Shown: piece after piece, positions 1 to 6,688 of the stretch | Layout of the letters: each line of letters starts with the position of its first letter | Numbering within the stretch: position 1 is the first letter of the stretch | Assembly: GCA_000746705.1 (NCBI GenBank) | Contig: JOTC01000018.1 | Coordinates: 2,943 to 9,889 of the forward strand | Direction of reading: 5' to 3' | Source: Marine Group I thaumarchaeote SCGC AAA799-O18 | GTDB taxonomy: Archaea; Thermoproteota; Nitrososphaeria; Nitrososphaerales; Nitrosopumilaceae | DNA: 6,947 nt | Notes under the pieces: generated by a model | Seen by the model: only the letters and a program-made list of their open reading frames with translations | Told to the model about the DNA's origin: nothing | The model's database searches: none | Translations under genes and position numbers: made by a program

Positions 1-26
1 TAAGCTATTGAGGATATTGAAATAAA

Positions 27-1184
27 ATGACAGATTCATCCATATCAAAATTTTTTGAAAAATCACTAAAAGAAAGGCTTGATGTGGTGGCAGATTTTTC
101 TGGCTTGTCGCAAGACGAATTAAAAATCATTGAGGACGCTACGGGTGGGATTTCATATGACAAAGCAGACAATATGATAGAAAATGCAATTGGTACATTC
201 TCATTACCATTAGGAATTGCCACAAATTTCCGAATTAATGATAAAGATTATCTAATTCCAATGGTAATTGAAGAGCCTTCAGTAATTGCAGCTGCATCAA
301 AAGCAGCTAAAATTGCAAGAATTCATGGCGGTTTTAAAGCCAAAGCTGAACAATCGTATAGCATCGGGCAAATTCAAGTAGTAAATATCGACGTACAATC
401 AGCAATACCCAAAGTTATTGGTGCTTCCAATGAAATTCTAAACCTCGCTAATTCAAAAAGTAACACGCTTTCCAAAATGGGAAAGGGCGCAAAAGAAGTT
501 TCTTGTAAGGATATACAGACTGATTCTGGTCACATGCTAATTGTAGAACTTGTGATTGATGTTGGAGACGCAATGGGAGCAAATGTAACAAACACAATGT
601 GTGAAGCAGTTGCACCATTAATAGAAAAATTAACTGGTGGAAAAGTTCTTCTCCGTATCCTATCAAATTATTCTACGAAAAGGATGGTTCGTGCATCTGC
701 GGTCTTTGATAAAGATCAAGTTGGCGGAGAAAAAACTGTAGATGATATTGTCTTAGCGTTTCAATTTGCTGAAAATGATCCGTACAGAGCTGTAACTCAT
801 AATAAAGGTGTGATGAATGGTGTAATAGCAGTTGCAAACGCTACGGGACAAGATAGCAGAGCTATAGAAGCAGCTGCACATGCATATACTTCTAAAAACG
901 GTGCATATAGTTCGCTAACAAAATGGTCAAAAGCCCCAAGCGGAAATTTATCTGGTTATTTTGAAATGCCACTTTCTGTGGGTATAGTTGGAGGAGTTAT
1001 ACAGCATCATCCAATTGCAAAAATTTGTATGAAAATACTTGGGGTTTCCACAGCTCAAGAGCTTTCATGCATCATGGCTGTTGCAGGTTTGGCTCAAAAC
1101 TTCGCTGCTATGCGTGCTTTAGTAACTGAAGGAATTCAAAAGGGACACATGAAGCTTCATGCCAGAAAAGAAGGCAAAAATTGA
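27..1184 (+). CDS. Hydroxymethylglutaryl-CoA reductase, class II type, short C-terminus
   Basis: This enzyme interconverts HMG-CoA and mevalonate with NAD(P)H. In archaea it is the committed step to isoprenoid membrane lipids. The 385-residue cytosolic protein matches the class II (Pseudomonas mevalonii-like) family: ENAIG at 52-56, EEPSVIAAAS at 82-91, DAMGANVTNTM at 181-191, HNKG at 258-261, GQDSRAIEA at 274-282 and KGHMKLHAR at 372-380. The expected catalytic residues are present: Glu83, Lys260, Asp276 and His374 (E83, K267, D283 and H381 in P. mevalonii). There is no membrane segment. The ATG at 27 is supported by in-frame stops at 9-11 and 18-20 and by the family-like N-terminus (KERLDVVADFSGLS); GAGG at 10-13 is a possible but distant ribosome site. 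The protein ends 11 residues after the catalytic His, whereas the 428-residue reference has about 47, so the usual C-terminal flap is missing. Its TGA overlaps the hisG start. The automatic label 'degradative' probably does not fit an archaeon, where biosynthesis is expected. Confidence 0.93.
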   Translation: MTDSSISKFFEKSLKERLDVVADFSGLSQDELKIIEDATGGISYDKADNMIENAIGTFSLPLGIATNFRINDKDYLIPMVIEEPSVIAAASKAAKIARIHGGFKAKAEQSYSIGQIQVVNIDVQSAIPKVIGASNEILNLANSKSNTLSKMGKGAKEVSCKDIQTDSGHMLIVELVIDVGDAMGANVTNTMCEAVAPLIEKLTGGKVLLRILSNYSTKRMVRASAVFDKDQVGGEKTVDDIVLAFQFAENDPYRAVTHNKGVMNGVIAVANATGQDSRAIEAAAHAYTSKNGAYSSLTKWSKAPSGNLSGYFEMPLSVGIVGGVIQHHPIAKICMKILGVSTAQELSCIMAVAGLAQNFAAMRALVTEGIQKGHMKLHARKEGKN

Positions 1185-2176
1185 CAGATCGCATTTATAT
1201 TAGCTATCAATGTCTTGATAAAAATTGCACCAGCCTAGAAGAGGCTACATTCAAACTACTAGAAGAATCTTGGACAAAAGTTAGGCGAAGACCAAGAACA
1301 TACCGCGTATTCTTGGATGACCCAGATATTCAAGTCAAAATGCTTCGTCCTCAAGAAATTCCAACTCTAGTCGGAGACGGTTTGTATGACGTAGGCATCA
1401 CTGGACAGGATTGGGTTAATGAAAACAAAGCAGACGTTGAAAAATTACTTGACTTAGAATACGGAAAAATCAAACTAGTAATCGCCATTCCTGACAGTTA
1501 CAAGTACAAGTCTCTTGATGACATGATTTTATCTTATGCAAAAAAGAAAAAGACACTTAGAATTTCGTCAGAGTATCTTACAAATGCTTCAAAGTTTATC
1601 AAAAACTGCAAGTCATACAAGAAACTATATGGTTCAAAGGATCCTCAAATTGTTACTCCTTGGCTACGCTTGGGAACTAACAAAAACGTTCAGATTCATC
1701 TATCGTTCGGCGCAACAGAAGCTAAACCACCGGAAGACGTTGACGCTATAATGGATGTGACCGAAACGGGAACCACTTTGAGACAAAACCAATTGAAGAT
1801 AGTTGAAACAGTCATGGAGTCAAGCGCACACTTGATTGCCAATAAGAAATCTCTAAAGGACAAGCAAAAACGTCAAAAAATATTTGATATTGTTACATTG
1901 ATGAGAGGCGCTGTTCAGGGCAGAAAATACCTGCACATTTACATGAACGTGCAAGAGAAGAATATGAATAAACTGTTAACGGAAATTACCTCTCTTAAGA
2001 GACCTACCATCAGCCCACTCAGTGAGGATGGCTGGTATGGCGTAAACACTGTAATCCCCAAGTCAGAATTTCACAGATTAGTTCCTAAACTAAGAAAGAT
2101 CGCTCAGGGATTGGTAGTTCACGAGCCAAAACAAATACTGGAACTTGAGGAGATAAAGCGTGACGAAGAGAATTGA
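1181..2176 (+). CDS. hisG: ATP phosphoribosyltransferase, long form (HisG)
   Basis: HisG catalyses the first, normally feedback-controlled step of histidine synthesis, joining ATP and PRPP to give phosphoribosyl-ATP. At 331 residues it is the long form, which needs no HisZ. The two-lobed catalytic part includes LRPQEIPTLVGDGLYDVGITGQDWV (55-79, shown here only as a family landmark) and the PRPP-binding loop DVTETGTTLRQNQL (192-205). The C-terminal ACT-like regulatory domain, about 245-320, shows RGAVQGRKYLHIYMNV and RPTISPLSEDGW, so histidine inhibition is expected. The start is TTG at 1181, overlapping the previous stop as TTGA, with AAGG at 1171-1174 six bases upstream. The N-terminus is odd. 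Family members usually begin with a beta strand and P-K-G-x-L, but here the region reads RIYISYQCLDKNCTSLEEAT (4-23), about two residues longer and without the K-G pair. Identity is secure from the rest; the state of the first 16 or so residues is uncertain. Confidence 0.93.
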   Translation: MTDRIYISYQCLDKNCTSLEEATFKLLEESWTKVRRRPRTYRVFLDDPDIQVKMLRPQEIPTLVGDGLYDVGITGQDWVNENKADVEKLLDLEYGKIKLVIAIPDSYKYKSLDDMILSYAKKKKTLRISSEYLTNASKFIKNCKSYKKLYGSKDPQIVTPWLRLGTNKNVQIHLSFGATEAKPPEDVDAIMDVTETGTTLRQNQLKIVETVMESSAHLIANKKSLKDKQKRQKIFDIVTLMRGAVQGRKYLHIYMNVQEKNMNKLLTEITSLKRPTISPLSEDGWYGVNTVIPKSEFHRLVPKLRKIAQGLVVHEPKQILELEEIKRDEEN

Positions 2177-3480
2177 TCAAGATATTACAGGTTCGTAATA
2201 TTGACAGCTTTGTAGAATCCAGACGTCAAAAGATCCTAGAGAAAGACAGGAAAACAGTTCAGGCAATACTGAATAAAGTAAGAAAAAATGGAGATTCTGC
2301 TGTTAAGAAATACGAGCGAAAATTCAATGGAAGAAAGACTTCGCAACTGCGCGTAAGCGAGAAAGAGATCAAGGAAGCAAAATCCAAAATCAGTCGTAAG
2401 GAATACAGAGCCATTGGTGAGTTGAAGTTCTGGTTAGGCGGTATTAACGAAGTCGATGTACGAAATATGGTTGAGGAAGCAGTTAAAAAAAGCGGAAGAG
2501 AACCTATGGGCCTACTAGAAGAATTTGGAGTAGGCATTGAAAGATCACTAGTCCCAATTCCAAGCGTAGGCTGCTATATTCCTGGTGGACAGGCAAGATA
2601 TCCTAGTTCCGTAGTAATGTCTGTAACACCTGCAAAAATAGCTGGTGTCAAAAGAATTGTAGTTGTTTCCCCACCTGGACGTGATGGAAAGATTGATCCA
2701 TTAACAATTGCTGCCGCAAAAAGATGTGGTGCTACTGAGATTTACAAGGTTGGCGGTGCACAGGCAATTGGTGCATTGGCATATGGAACAAAATCCATAC
2801 CAAAAGTAGACAAGATTGTAGGACCAGGAGGAAAATTTGTCAGCATTGCCAAATCACTTGTCAGTGATCAAACCGCAATTGACATGGTTGCAGGACCAAC
2901 AGAGCTTGGAATTATAGCAAATGCAAGCTCAAACCCTGAACTGGTTGCATTGGATCTTATCTCTCAGGCAGAACACAGTAAGGATACGATGTGCTTTGTG
3001 ATAACACAATCAAAAGCCATGGCAAAGCAAATTCAAAAATCAATTGGAAAATTAATTCCAGGTACTGAACGGAGTTCAATAATCAAAGAAAGCATATCAA
3101 AAAATGGGTTCATTGCTATATGCAAGAATGAAAACGAAGTGATTGAATTAGCAAACAAGATTGCACCAGAGCACTTGGAACTGATGGTGGGAAATGCCAA
3201 AACACTTTCAAAAAAGATTACCGGCGCAGGCTTACTGCTCATAGGAAAAAATACACCATCTGCTGCAAGCGATTACATTCTGGGTACCAATCACATACTT
3301 CCAACTAATGGATTTGGAAGAACAAGGGGCGGACTGTCTGTTTTAGATTTTCTAAAGCTACAGACTGTGGTTGAATCTAACAAAAAAAGATTCTTGGAAC
3401 TCAGAGATTCACTAAAAGCACTAACGGACGCAGAGGGTTTACCAAACCACTACAAGGCAGTAAAGAGGAGATTAGATTGA
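2173..3480 (+). CDS. hisD: Histidinol dehydrogenase (HisD)
   Basis: This zinc enzyme makes the last two NAD-dependent oxidations of the pathway, from L-histidinol through histidinal to L-histidine. The 435 residues are full length for the family. Landmarks in order are the N-terminal VRKNGDSAVKKYERKFNG (36-53), SVGCYIPGGQARYPSSV (131-147), VGGAQAIGALAYGT (193-206), GPGGKFVSIAK (217-227), IDMVAGPTE (236-244), SQAEH (264-268), APEHLE (331-336), SDYILGTNHILPT (366-378) and GLPNHYKAV (422-430). Predicted zinc ligands are Gln265, His268, Asp367 and His426; the catalytic pair is Glu333-His334. All sit 6-7 residues after the E. coli positions (259, 262, 360, 419, 326, 327). The usual GPGN is GPGG here, a mild deviation near the cofactor site. 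The start is TTG in a TTGA overlap with hisG, and GTGA at 2160-2163 is a plausible ribosome site nine bases upstream. I see no sign of truncation. Confidence 0.97.
   Translation: MIKILQVRNIDSFVESRRQKILEKDRKTVQAILNKVRKNGDSAVKKYERKFNGRKTSQLRVSEKEIKEAKSKISRKEYRAIGELKFWLGGINEVDVRNMVEEAVKKSGREPMGLLEEFGVGIERSLVPIPSVGCYIPGGQARYPSSVVMSVTPAKIAGVKRIVVVSPPGRDGKIDPLTIAAAKRCGATEIYKVGGAQAIGALAYGTKSIPKVDKIVGPGGKFVSIAKSLVSDQTAIDMVAGPTELGIIANASSNPELVALDLISQAEHSKDTMCFVITQSKAMAKQIQKSIGKLIPGTERSSIIKESISKNGFIAICKNENEVIELANKIAPEHLELMVGNAKTLSKKITGAGLLLIGKNTPSAASDYILGTNHILPTNGFGRTRGGLSVLDFLKLQTVVESNKKRFLELRDSLKALTDAEGLPNHYKAVKRRLD
3465..3470 (+). promoter_or_regulatory. Ribosome-binding site for hisC (GAGGAG)
   Basis: GAGGAG lies inside the last codons of hisD, six bases before the TTG at 3477. 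It is the strongest purine-rich site among the four TTG-started genes and helps fix the non-ATG start of hisC. Confidence 0.7.
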
Positions 3481-4544
3481 ACAAAGAATTTCAAAAGAAA
3501 CTAAACGAGTTGTCAAAACTCTCTGGATACGAAAAACCAAAGAAGATTTCCGGTTCGTTAAAGCTAGACTCTAACGAAAACTTTGTAATCGGGAAACAGT
3601 TCCAGTCGGATCTAATTGACGCTGCCAAAAAACGCTGTGACATTAGAGAGTATCCATTTGGCGGAACAGAAAAACTGGTTGCAAAGTTGGCTAAGTACCT
3701 CAAAGTACCATCAAACATGGTTGGGATTGGAAACGGTTCTGATCAGATACTTGACTTGTTTCTAGCTAACTTTTGCACGAGAAAAACTAGAATTCTGACA
3801 TCGGAGCCTACTTTTGCATTTTTTGAAGAGAGGTGCAATCTTTATGGAGTCAAAATGATCAAGGTTCAGTTCTCTGATGGCATGACATTAGATGTTGATC
3901 AATTTTTATCAAAATCAAAAAACGCAGACTTGATCTACATTGACTCGCCAAACAACCCTACGGGATTTCAATTTTCAAAACAGGACATACAAAAAATCAT
4001 CAAGAAATTCAATGGTCCTATCATCATAGATGAGGCCTATGGAGAATTTTCAGACTATTCGGTAGTAAATCTAGTAAAAAACAATGACAATCTGATTGTT
4101 ATCAGAACATTCTCAAAGGCATTTGGATTGGCTGGCTTGAGATTAGGTTATTTTATAGCAAACAAAAAATTCACTGATATTTTTTCACGAGTAATTCAGT
4201 ATCCGTATCCGCTCAACTCATTTGCAATTGAGGTGGGAATTTTAGCATTACAAAAATTAAAGCAAGTATCACCAGTTTTTTCCTTAATTAAAAAAGAAAG
4301 AGAGCGTGTGATTAAAAATCTAAAAAGTTACGATATTTTTGAAGTGTTTGACTCCAAAGCAAATTACATACTATTTGATGCCAAAGGCCTGGACAGTCGT
4401 GTCTATAATGCCTTAGCGGAACAAGGAATATCAATCAGGAAGTTAGGGAAACTTGGAAACCACAAGGGATGTCTTAGGGTCACAATTGGAACTAAAGAGA
4501 TGAACTCAAAATTCTTACTTGCAATTCGTGATCTGTTGAAATGA
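3477..4544 (+). CDS. hisC: Histidinol-phosphate aminotransferase (HisC)
   Basis: HisC is a PLP-dependent fold-type I aminotransferase that converts imidazole-acetol phosphate plus glutamate to histidinol phosphate and 2-oxoglutarate. The 355 residues match the family length. Visible motifs are the N-terminal LKLDSNEN (28-35), REYPFGG (57-63), GNGSDQILD (85-93), DSPNNPTG (156-163), IIIDEAYGEF (182-191) and TFSKAFGLAGLRLGY (211-225), plus CLRVTIGT (332-339) near the end. Predicted roles are Lys214 as the PLP Schiff-base lysine, Asn160, Asp185 and Tyr188 at the cofactor, and Arg222 and Arg334 at the phosphate or carboxylate groups. The start is TTG at 3477, overlapping the hisD stop as TTGA, with a good GAGGAG site six bases upstream at 3465-3470. 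Similar aminotransferases (CobD, aromatic enzymes) share the fold, but the length, the motifs and the position between hisD and hisB make HisC the clear choice. Confidence 0.96.
   Translation: MNKEFQKKLNELSKLSGYEKPKKISGSLKLDSNENFVIGKQFQSDLIDAAKKRCDIREYPFGGTEKLVAKLAKYLKVPSNMVGIGNGSDQILDLFLANFCTRKTRILTSEPTFAFFEERCNLYGVKMIKVQFSDGMTLDVDQFLSKSKNADLIYIDSPNNPTGFQFSKQDIQKIIKKFNGPIIIDEAYGEFSDYSVVNLVKNNDNLIVIRTFSKAFGLAGLRLGYFIANKKFTDIFSRVIQYPYPLNSFAIEVGILALQKLKQVSPVFSLIKKERERVIKNLKSYDIFEVFDSKANYILFDAKGLDSRVYNALAEQGISIRKLGKLGNHKGCLRVTIGTKEMNSKFLLAIRDLLK
4528..4533 (+). promoter_or_regulatory. Archaeal-type ribosome-binding site for the HAD gene (GTGATC)
   Basis: GTGATC lies within the 3' end of hisC, seven bases before the ATG at 4541. 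It is complementary to the GATCAC part of the typical archaeal 16S rRNA 3' end, so it supports both the start choice and an archaeal source. Confidence 0.6.
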
Positions 4545-5467
4545 AATCTGACGAATTTGATTCCATCATATTTGATTGTGATGGGGTTTTGATTGATGTA
4601 ACCGAGTCGTATGATACAACAATAAACAAAACTATTTCGTATGTATTAAAAGAAGTAGCAAACATTACTGTGGATACTCCGTTAACAAATGAGCTACTTT
4701 TAAGCTTCAAATCAACTGGAGGTTTCAACGATGAGATAGACATTACATATGCTGGAATTTTGTGTTTTATTGCTGCTGAAAAACTAAATAAAAATCCCAC
4801 TGAATTAATTTTTGATGTAATCAATAATGCAGATGATAGTGGAATAGCATATGTCGAAAATTTTTTGAAGAAAATTGATGTGGATGTTTCTGATGTAGAA
4901 GCGAGATTAAATTATCCAAGCATAGGCAAAAATGATCTGATCCACTCAACATTTGATCAGTTGTTTTTTGGTCCAGAATTATATGGCAAAGTTTTTCAGA
5001 AAAAATCAAAGTTTTCTGAAAAAGGATTCATAGAAAATGATAATGTAATTGTAACCTCTGAATTGATTGAAGCATTGAAAAAGAAATTCAATGATAAAAT
5101 TGCAATTGTTACAGGAAGAGGATTTAACGCGATTAGTTCATCCCTAAAAGGAATCTTGAATAAATTTAATGTGGAAAATTCTGTCTTTCTTGAGGACGAA
5201 TCACGAGATCTTGCTAAACCAAACCCACAGTCACTAATTAGATCAATGAAAGGTCTTAATTCAAAAAATTGTCTTTATGTGGGTGATTCTATGGAGGATA
5301 TGATTTTGGCACAAAAAGCCACAGAATTGGGTTTTCAGGTATCTTTTTGTGGAATTTATGGCTCCGGCAAACTGCCTGAGATGAAAAAAAATATGTTCAT
5401 TAAGAAAAATGCATCATTCATTCTTGAATCAATAAATTTTCTTCCGAAGGCATTAAATCTAGTTTAG
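4541..5467 (+). CDS. HAD-superfamily phosphatase in his operon, candidate histidinol-phosphatase
   Basis: This 308-residue protein has all four HAD motifs: I, IIFDCDGVLID with Asp12 (nucleophile) and Asp14; II, IVTGRG with Thr191; III, DLAKPNP with Lys226; IV, YVGDSMEDM with Asp249 and Asp253. It should therefore be a Mg-dependent phosphohydrolase. The gap between motifs I and II (about residues 20-185) is a large C1-type cap that would set substrate choice; it includes FDQLFFGPELYGKVF, a pattern I associate with an archaeal subfamily IA group of unknown function. Position is the main clue to function. The gene overlaps hisC (ATGA) and precedes hisB, and no other histidinol-phosphatase is visible, so hydrolysis of histidinol phosphate to histidinol is the likely role. 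Phosphoglycolate or another sugar phosphatase activity remains possible. GTGATC at 4528-4533, seven bases upstream, supports the ATG. Parts of the cap are very AT-rich (16 G+C of 60 at 4801-4860), and it contains a 12-base inverted repeat at 4992-5023. Confidence 0.85.
   Translation: MKSDEFDSIIFDCDGVLIDVTESYDTTINKTISYVLKEVANITVDTPLTNELLLSFKSTGGFNDEIDITYAGILCFIAAEKLNKNPTELIFDVINNADDSGIAYVENFLKKIDVDVSDVEARLNYPSIGKNDLIHSTFDQLFFGPELYGKVFQKKSKFSEKGFIENDNVIVTSELIEALKKKFNDKIAIVTGRGFNAISSSLKGILNKFNVENSVFLEDESRDLAKPNPQSLIRSMKGLNSKNCLYVGDSMEDMILAQKATELGFQVSFCGIYGSGKLPEMKKNMFIKKNASFILESINFLPKALNLV
4992..5023. repeat. Perfect 12-base inverted repeat inside the HAD gene
   Basis: The arms 4992-5003 (TTTTTCAGAAAA) and 5012-5023 (TTTTCTGAAAAA) are exact reverse complements with an 8-base loop. 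The sequence codes for part of the cap domain (VFQKKSKFSEK), where Lys and Phe codons alone favour A and T runs. It could fold as a weak, A/U-rich hairpin in the mRNA. No function is shown, and a chance origin is plausible. Confidence 0.55.
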
Positions 5468-5492
5468 GCGAAAAAAGAAAACTGATGTTATC

Positions 5493-6080
5493 ATGGCAAT
5501 AAGAAAAGCGAAAATCAAAAGGGAGACAAAAGAGACTAGTGTATCCATAAGTGTGAACATTGATGGTTCTGGTAAAACTTCAATTGATACTGGAATTAGC
5601 TTTCTGGATCACTTGATAACGTCTTTCGGAAAGCACGCAATGTTGGATTTAACAGTACAAGCAAAGTCAAAGGATAAGATTGAACACCACTTGATTGAGG
5701 ATACTGCTATAGCAATTGCCTCATCAATAGACAAGGCTCTTGGAAATAGAGCAGGCATTACTAGGTTTAGCTACGCATCTGTTCCCATGGATGAATCACT
5801 CGCAGAAACATCGCTTGATTTGATTAAACGACCATACAGCAAGATCATCCTATTGATAAAAAGAAACAGCGTAGAAGGAATATCAAAGGAAGACATTGAA
5901 CACTTTTTTCAATCGCTAACTCTGAATTTGAATAGCTGTGTACATGTGATAGTCAATTATGGGGATAATGATCATCATAAAATTGAGGCTGCGATTAAGT
6001 CATTAGCAGTTGCTCTAAGAAACGCATCATTAAAAGATAAAAAACAAAAAGGAATTCCAAGCACTAAAGGTGCTATGTAA
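5493..6080 (+). CDS. hisB: Imidazoleglycerol-phosphate dehydratase (HisB, monofunctional)
   Basis: HisB removes water from imidazole-glycerol phosphate to give imidazole-acetol phosphate, the HisC substrate. The 195 residues are the usual size of the stand-alone dehydratase; there is no N-terminal phosphatase domain like that of the bifunctional enterobacterial HisB. The two-half ferredoxin-like repeat shows its metal-binding His/Glu sets: FLDHLITSFGKHA (37-49), IEHHLIEDTA (63-72), VPMDESLAET (97-106), EHFF (136-139), and NDHHKIEAAIKSLAVALRNA (159-178). The C-terminus GIPSTKGAM (187-195) is typical. Predicted manganese ligands include His40, His65, His66, Glu69, His137, His161, His162 and Glu165. 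This is the only his gene here separated from its upstream neighbour by a real gap, 25 bases. The site before its ATG is weak (TGAT at 5483-5486). Reinitiation or a minor internal start of transcription could both serve it; neither is shown. Confidence 0.97.
   Translation: MAIRKAKIKRETKETSVSISVNIDGSGKTSIDTGISFLDHLITSFGKHAMLDLTVQAKSKDKIEHHLIEDTAIAIASSIDKALGNRAGITRFSYASVPMDESLAETSLDLIKRPYSKIILLIKRNSVEGISKEDIEHFFQSLTLNLNSCVHVIVNYGDNDHHKIEAAIKSLAVALRNASLKDKKQKGIPSTKGAM
6067..6072 (+). promoter_or_regulatory. Ribosome-binding site for hisH (AAGGTG)
   Basis: AAGGTG sits in the last codons of hisB, ten bases before the TTG at 6083. It supports that TTG as the hisH start; no ATG nearby in this frame would keep the conserved MKVAIFDYG strand. 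Confidence 0.6.
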
Positions 6081-6082
6081 TA

Positions 6083-6688
6083 TTGAAAGTTGCTATCTTT
6101 GACTATGGCGCCGGAAATATTTTCAGCCTAAAAAACTCACTGGAAAAAAACGGTGCACAGGTAGATGTTATTACCGGCTTAAACAAATCAAAAGAATATT
6201 CTGGCTTACTGTTGCCTGGTGTTGGTAACTTTGATCCTGCTATTAGAAGCATACGTGATTATTCTTCAACTGACTTTAAAGATTATGTTGGGGAAAGCAT
6301 GCCGGTACTTGGTATATGTCTTGGAATGGAGATGTACTTTGAAAAAAGTGAGGAAGGTAAAGAACAAGGCTTGAGTGTTATCAACGGCGAAGTTGTTCTT
6401 CTACCAAATACGATGAAAGTTCCACACATGGGTTGGAACAGTTTGGATATTGAACGGCAAAATAAGTTCTTGGAAGGTGTTAATGACGGTTCATGGGTTT
6501 ACTTTGTACACTCCTACATGATAAAGACAAAAGAAACAGGATTGATTACGGCAAATGCTGATTATGGAATTAAGGTTCCTGCAGTAATTCAACAAAAAAA
6601 TTTCATTGGAACACAATTTCACCCGGAAAAATCAGGGGAAATTGGCTCCTTAATGTTAAGTAATTTTCTAAGTGAATGTAAAAAATGA
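6083..6688 (+). CDS. hisH: Imidazole-glycerol-phosphate synthase, glutamine amidotransferase subunit (HisH)
   Basis: HisH is a class I (triad) glutaminase that releases ammonia from glutamine and channels it to HisF, which makes imidazole-glycerol phosphate and AICAR. The 201 residues are full length. Motifs are FDYGAGNIFSLKNSL (6-20), LLLPGVGNFDPA (42-53), the nucleophile elbow GICLGME (77-83) with Cys79, VPHMGWN (113-119), YFVHSY (140-145), and TQFHPEKSG (177-185) with the rest of the triad, His180 and Glu182. The start is TTG at 6083, two bases after the hisB stop; the conserved MKVAIFDYG strand begins exactly there and AAGGTG lies ten bases upstream. Its partner hisF is not in the window and presumably lies downstream. 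The stop overlaps the hisA start (ATGA), so the subunit is probably made in step with HisA. PdxT and other glutaminases share the triad, but the motifs and neighbours are those of HisH. Confidence 0.97.
   Translation: MKVAIFDYGAGNIFSLKNSLEKNGAQVDVITGLNKSKEYSGLLLPGVGNFDPAIRSIRDYSSTDFKDYVGESMPVLGICLGMEMYFEKSEEGKEQGLSVINGEVVLLPNTMKVPHMGWNSLDIERQNKFLEGVNDGSWVYFVHSYMIKTKETGLITANADYGIKVPAVIQQKNFIGTQFHPEKSGEIGSLMLSNFLSECKK

Noticed and set aside
1..26. Promoter or leader element before the first gene
   Set aside because: Only 26 bases are available. They contain stops in the gene's frame and a GAGG, but no TATA box or other element can be judged; the TAA at 1-3 might end an upstream gene, which cannot be tested.
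1536..1751. Overlapping + strand frame of 71 codons inside hisG
   Set aside because: It is out of frame with a clear family match and has no motif of its own.
2259..2537. Antisense reading frame of 92 codons within hisD
   Set aside because: It is fully opposite the conserved hisD sequence; its Ser/Leu/Phe-rich translation is the usual shadow of a Lys/Glu-rich coding strand.
4492..4824. Antisense reading frame of 110 codons across the hisC end and HAD start
   Set aside because: It lies opposite two well-supported genes, has no recognisable domain or start signal, and looks like a chance open frame in AT-rich DNA.
4855..4870. T-run (TTTTTT) as a transcription terminator
   Set aside because: It is inside the HAD coding region and similar runs occur elsewhere in the window (for example at 50-57), so it fits background composition.
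5425..5492. Possible internal promoter before hisB (AATAAATTTT, ATTAAAT)
   Set aside because: The A/T boxes fit the background composition and there is no clear BRE-TATA pair; the 25-base gap alone is not enough to call a promoter.
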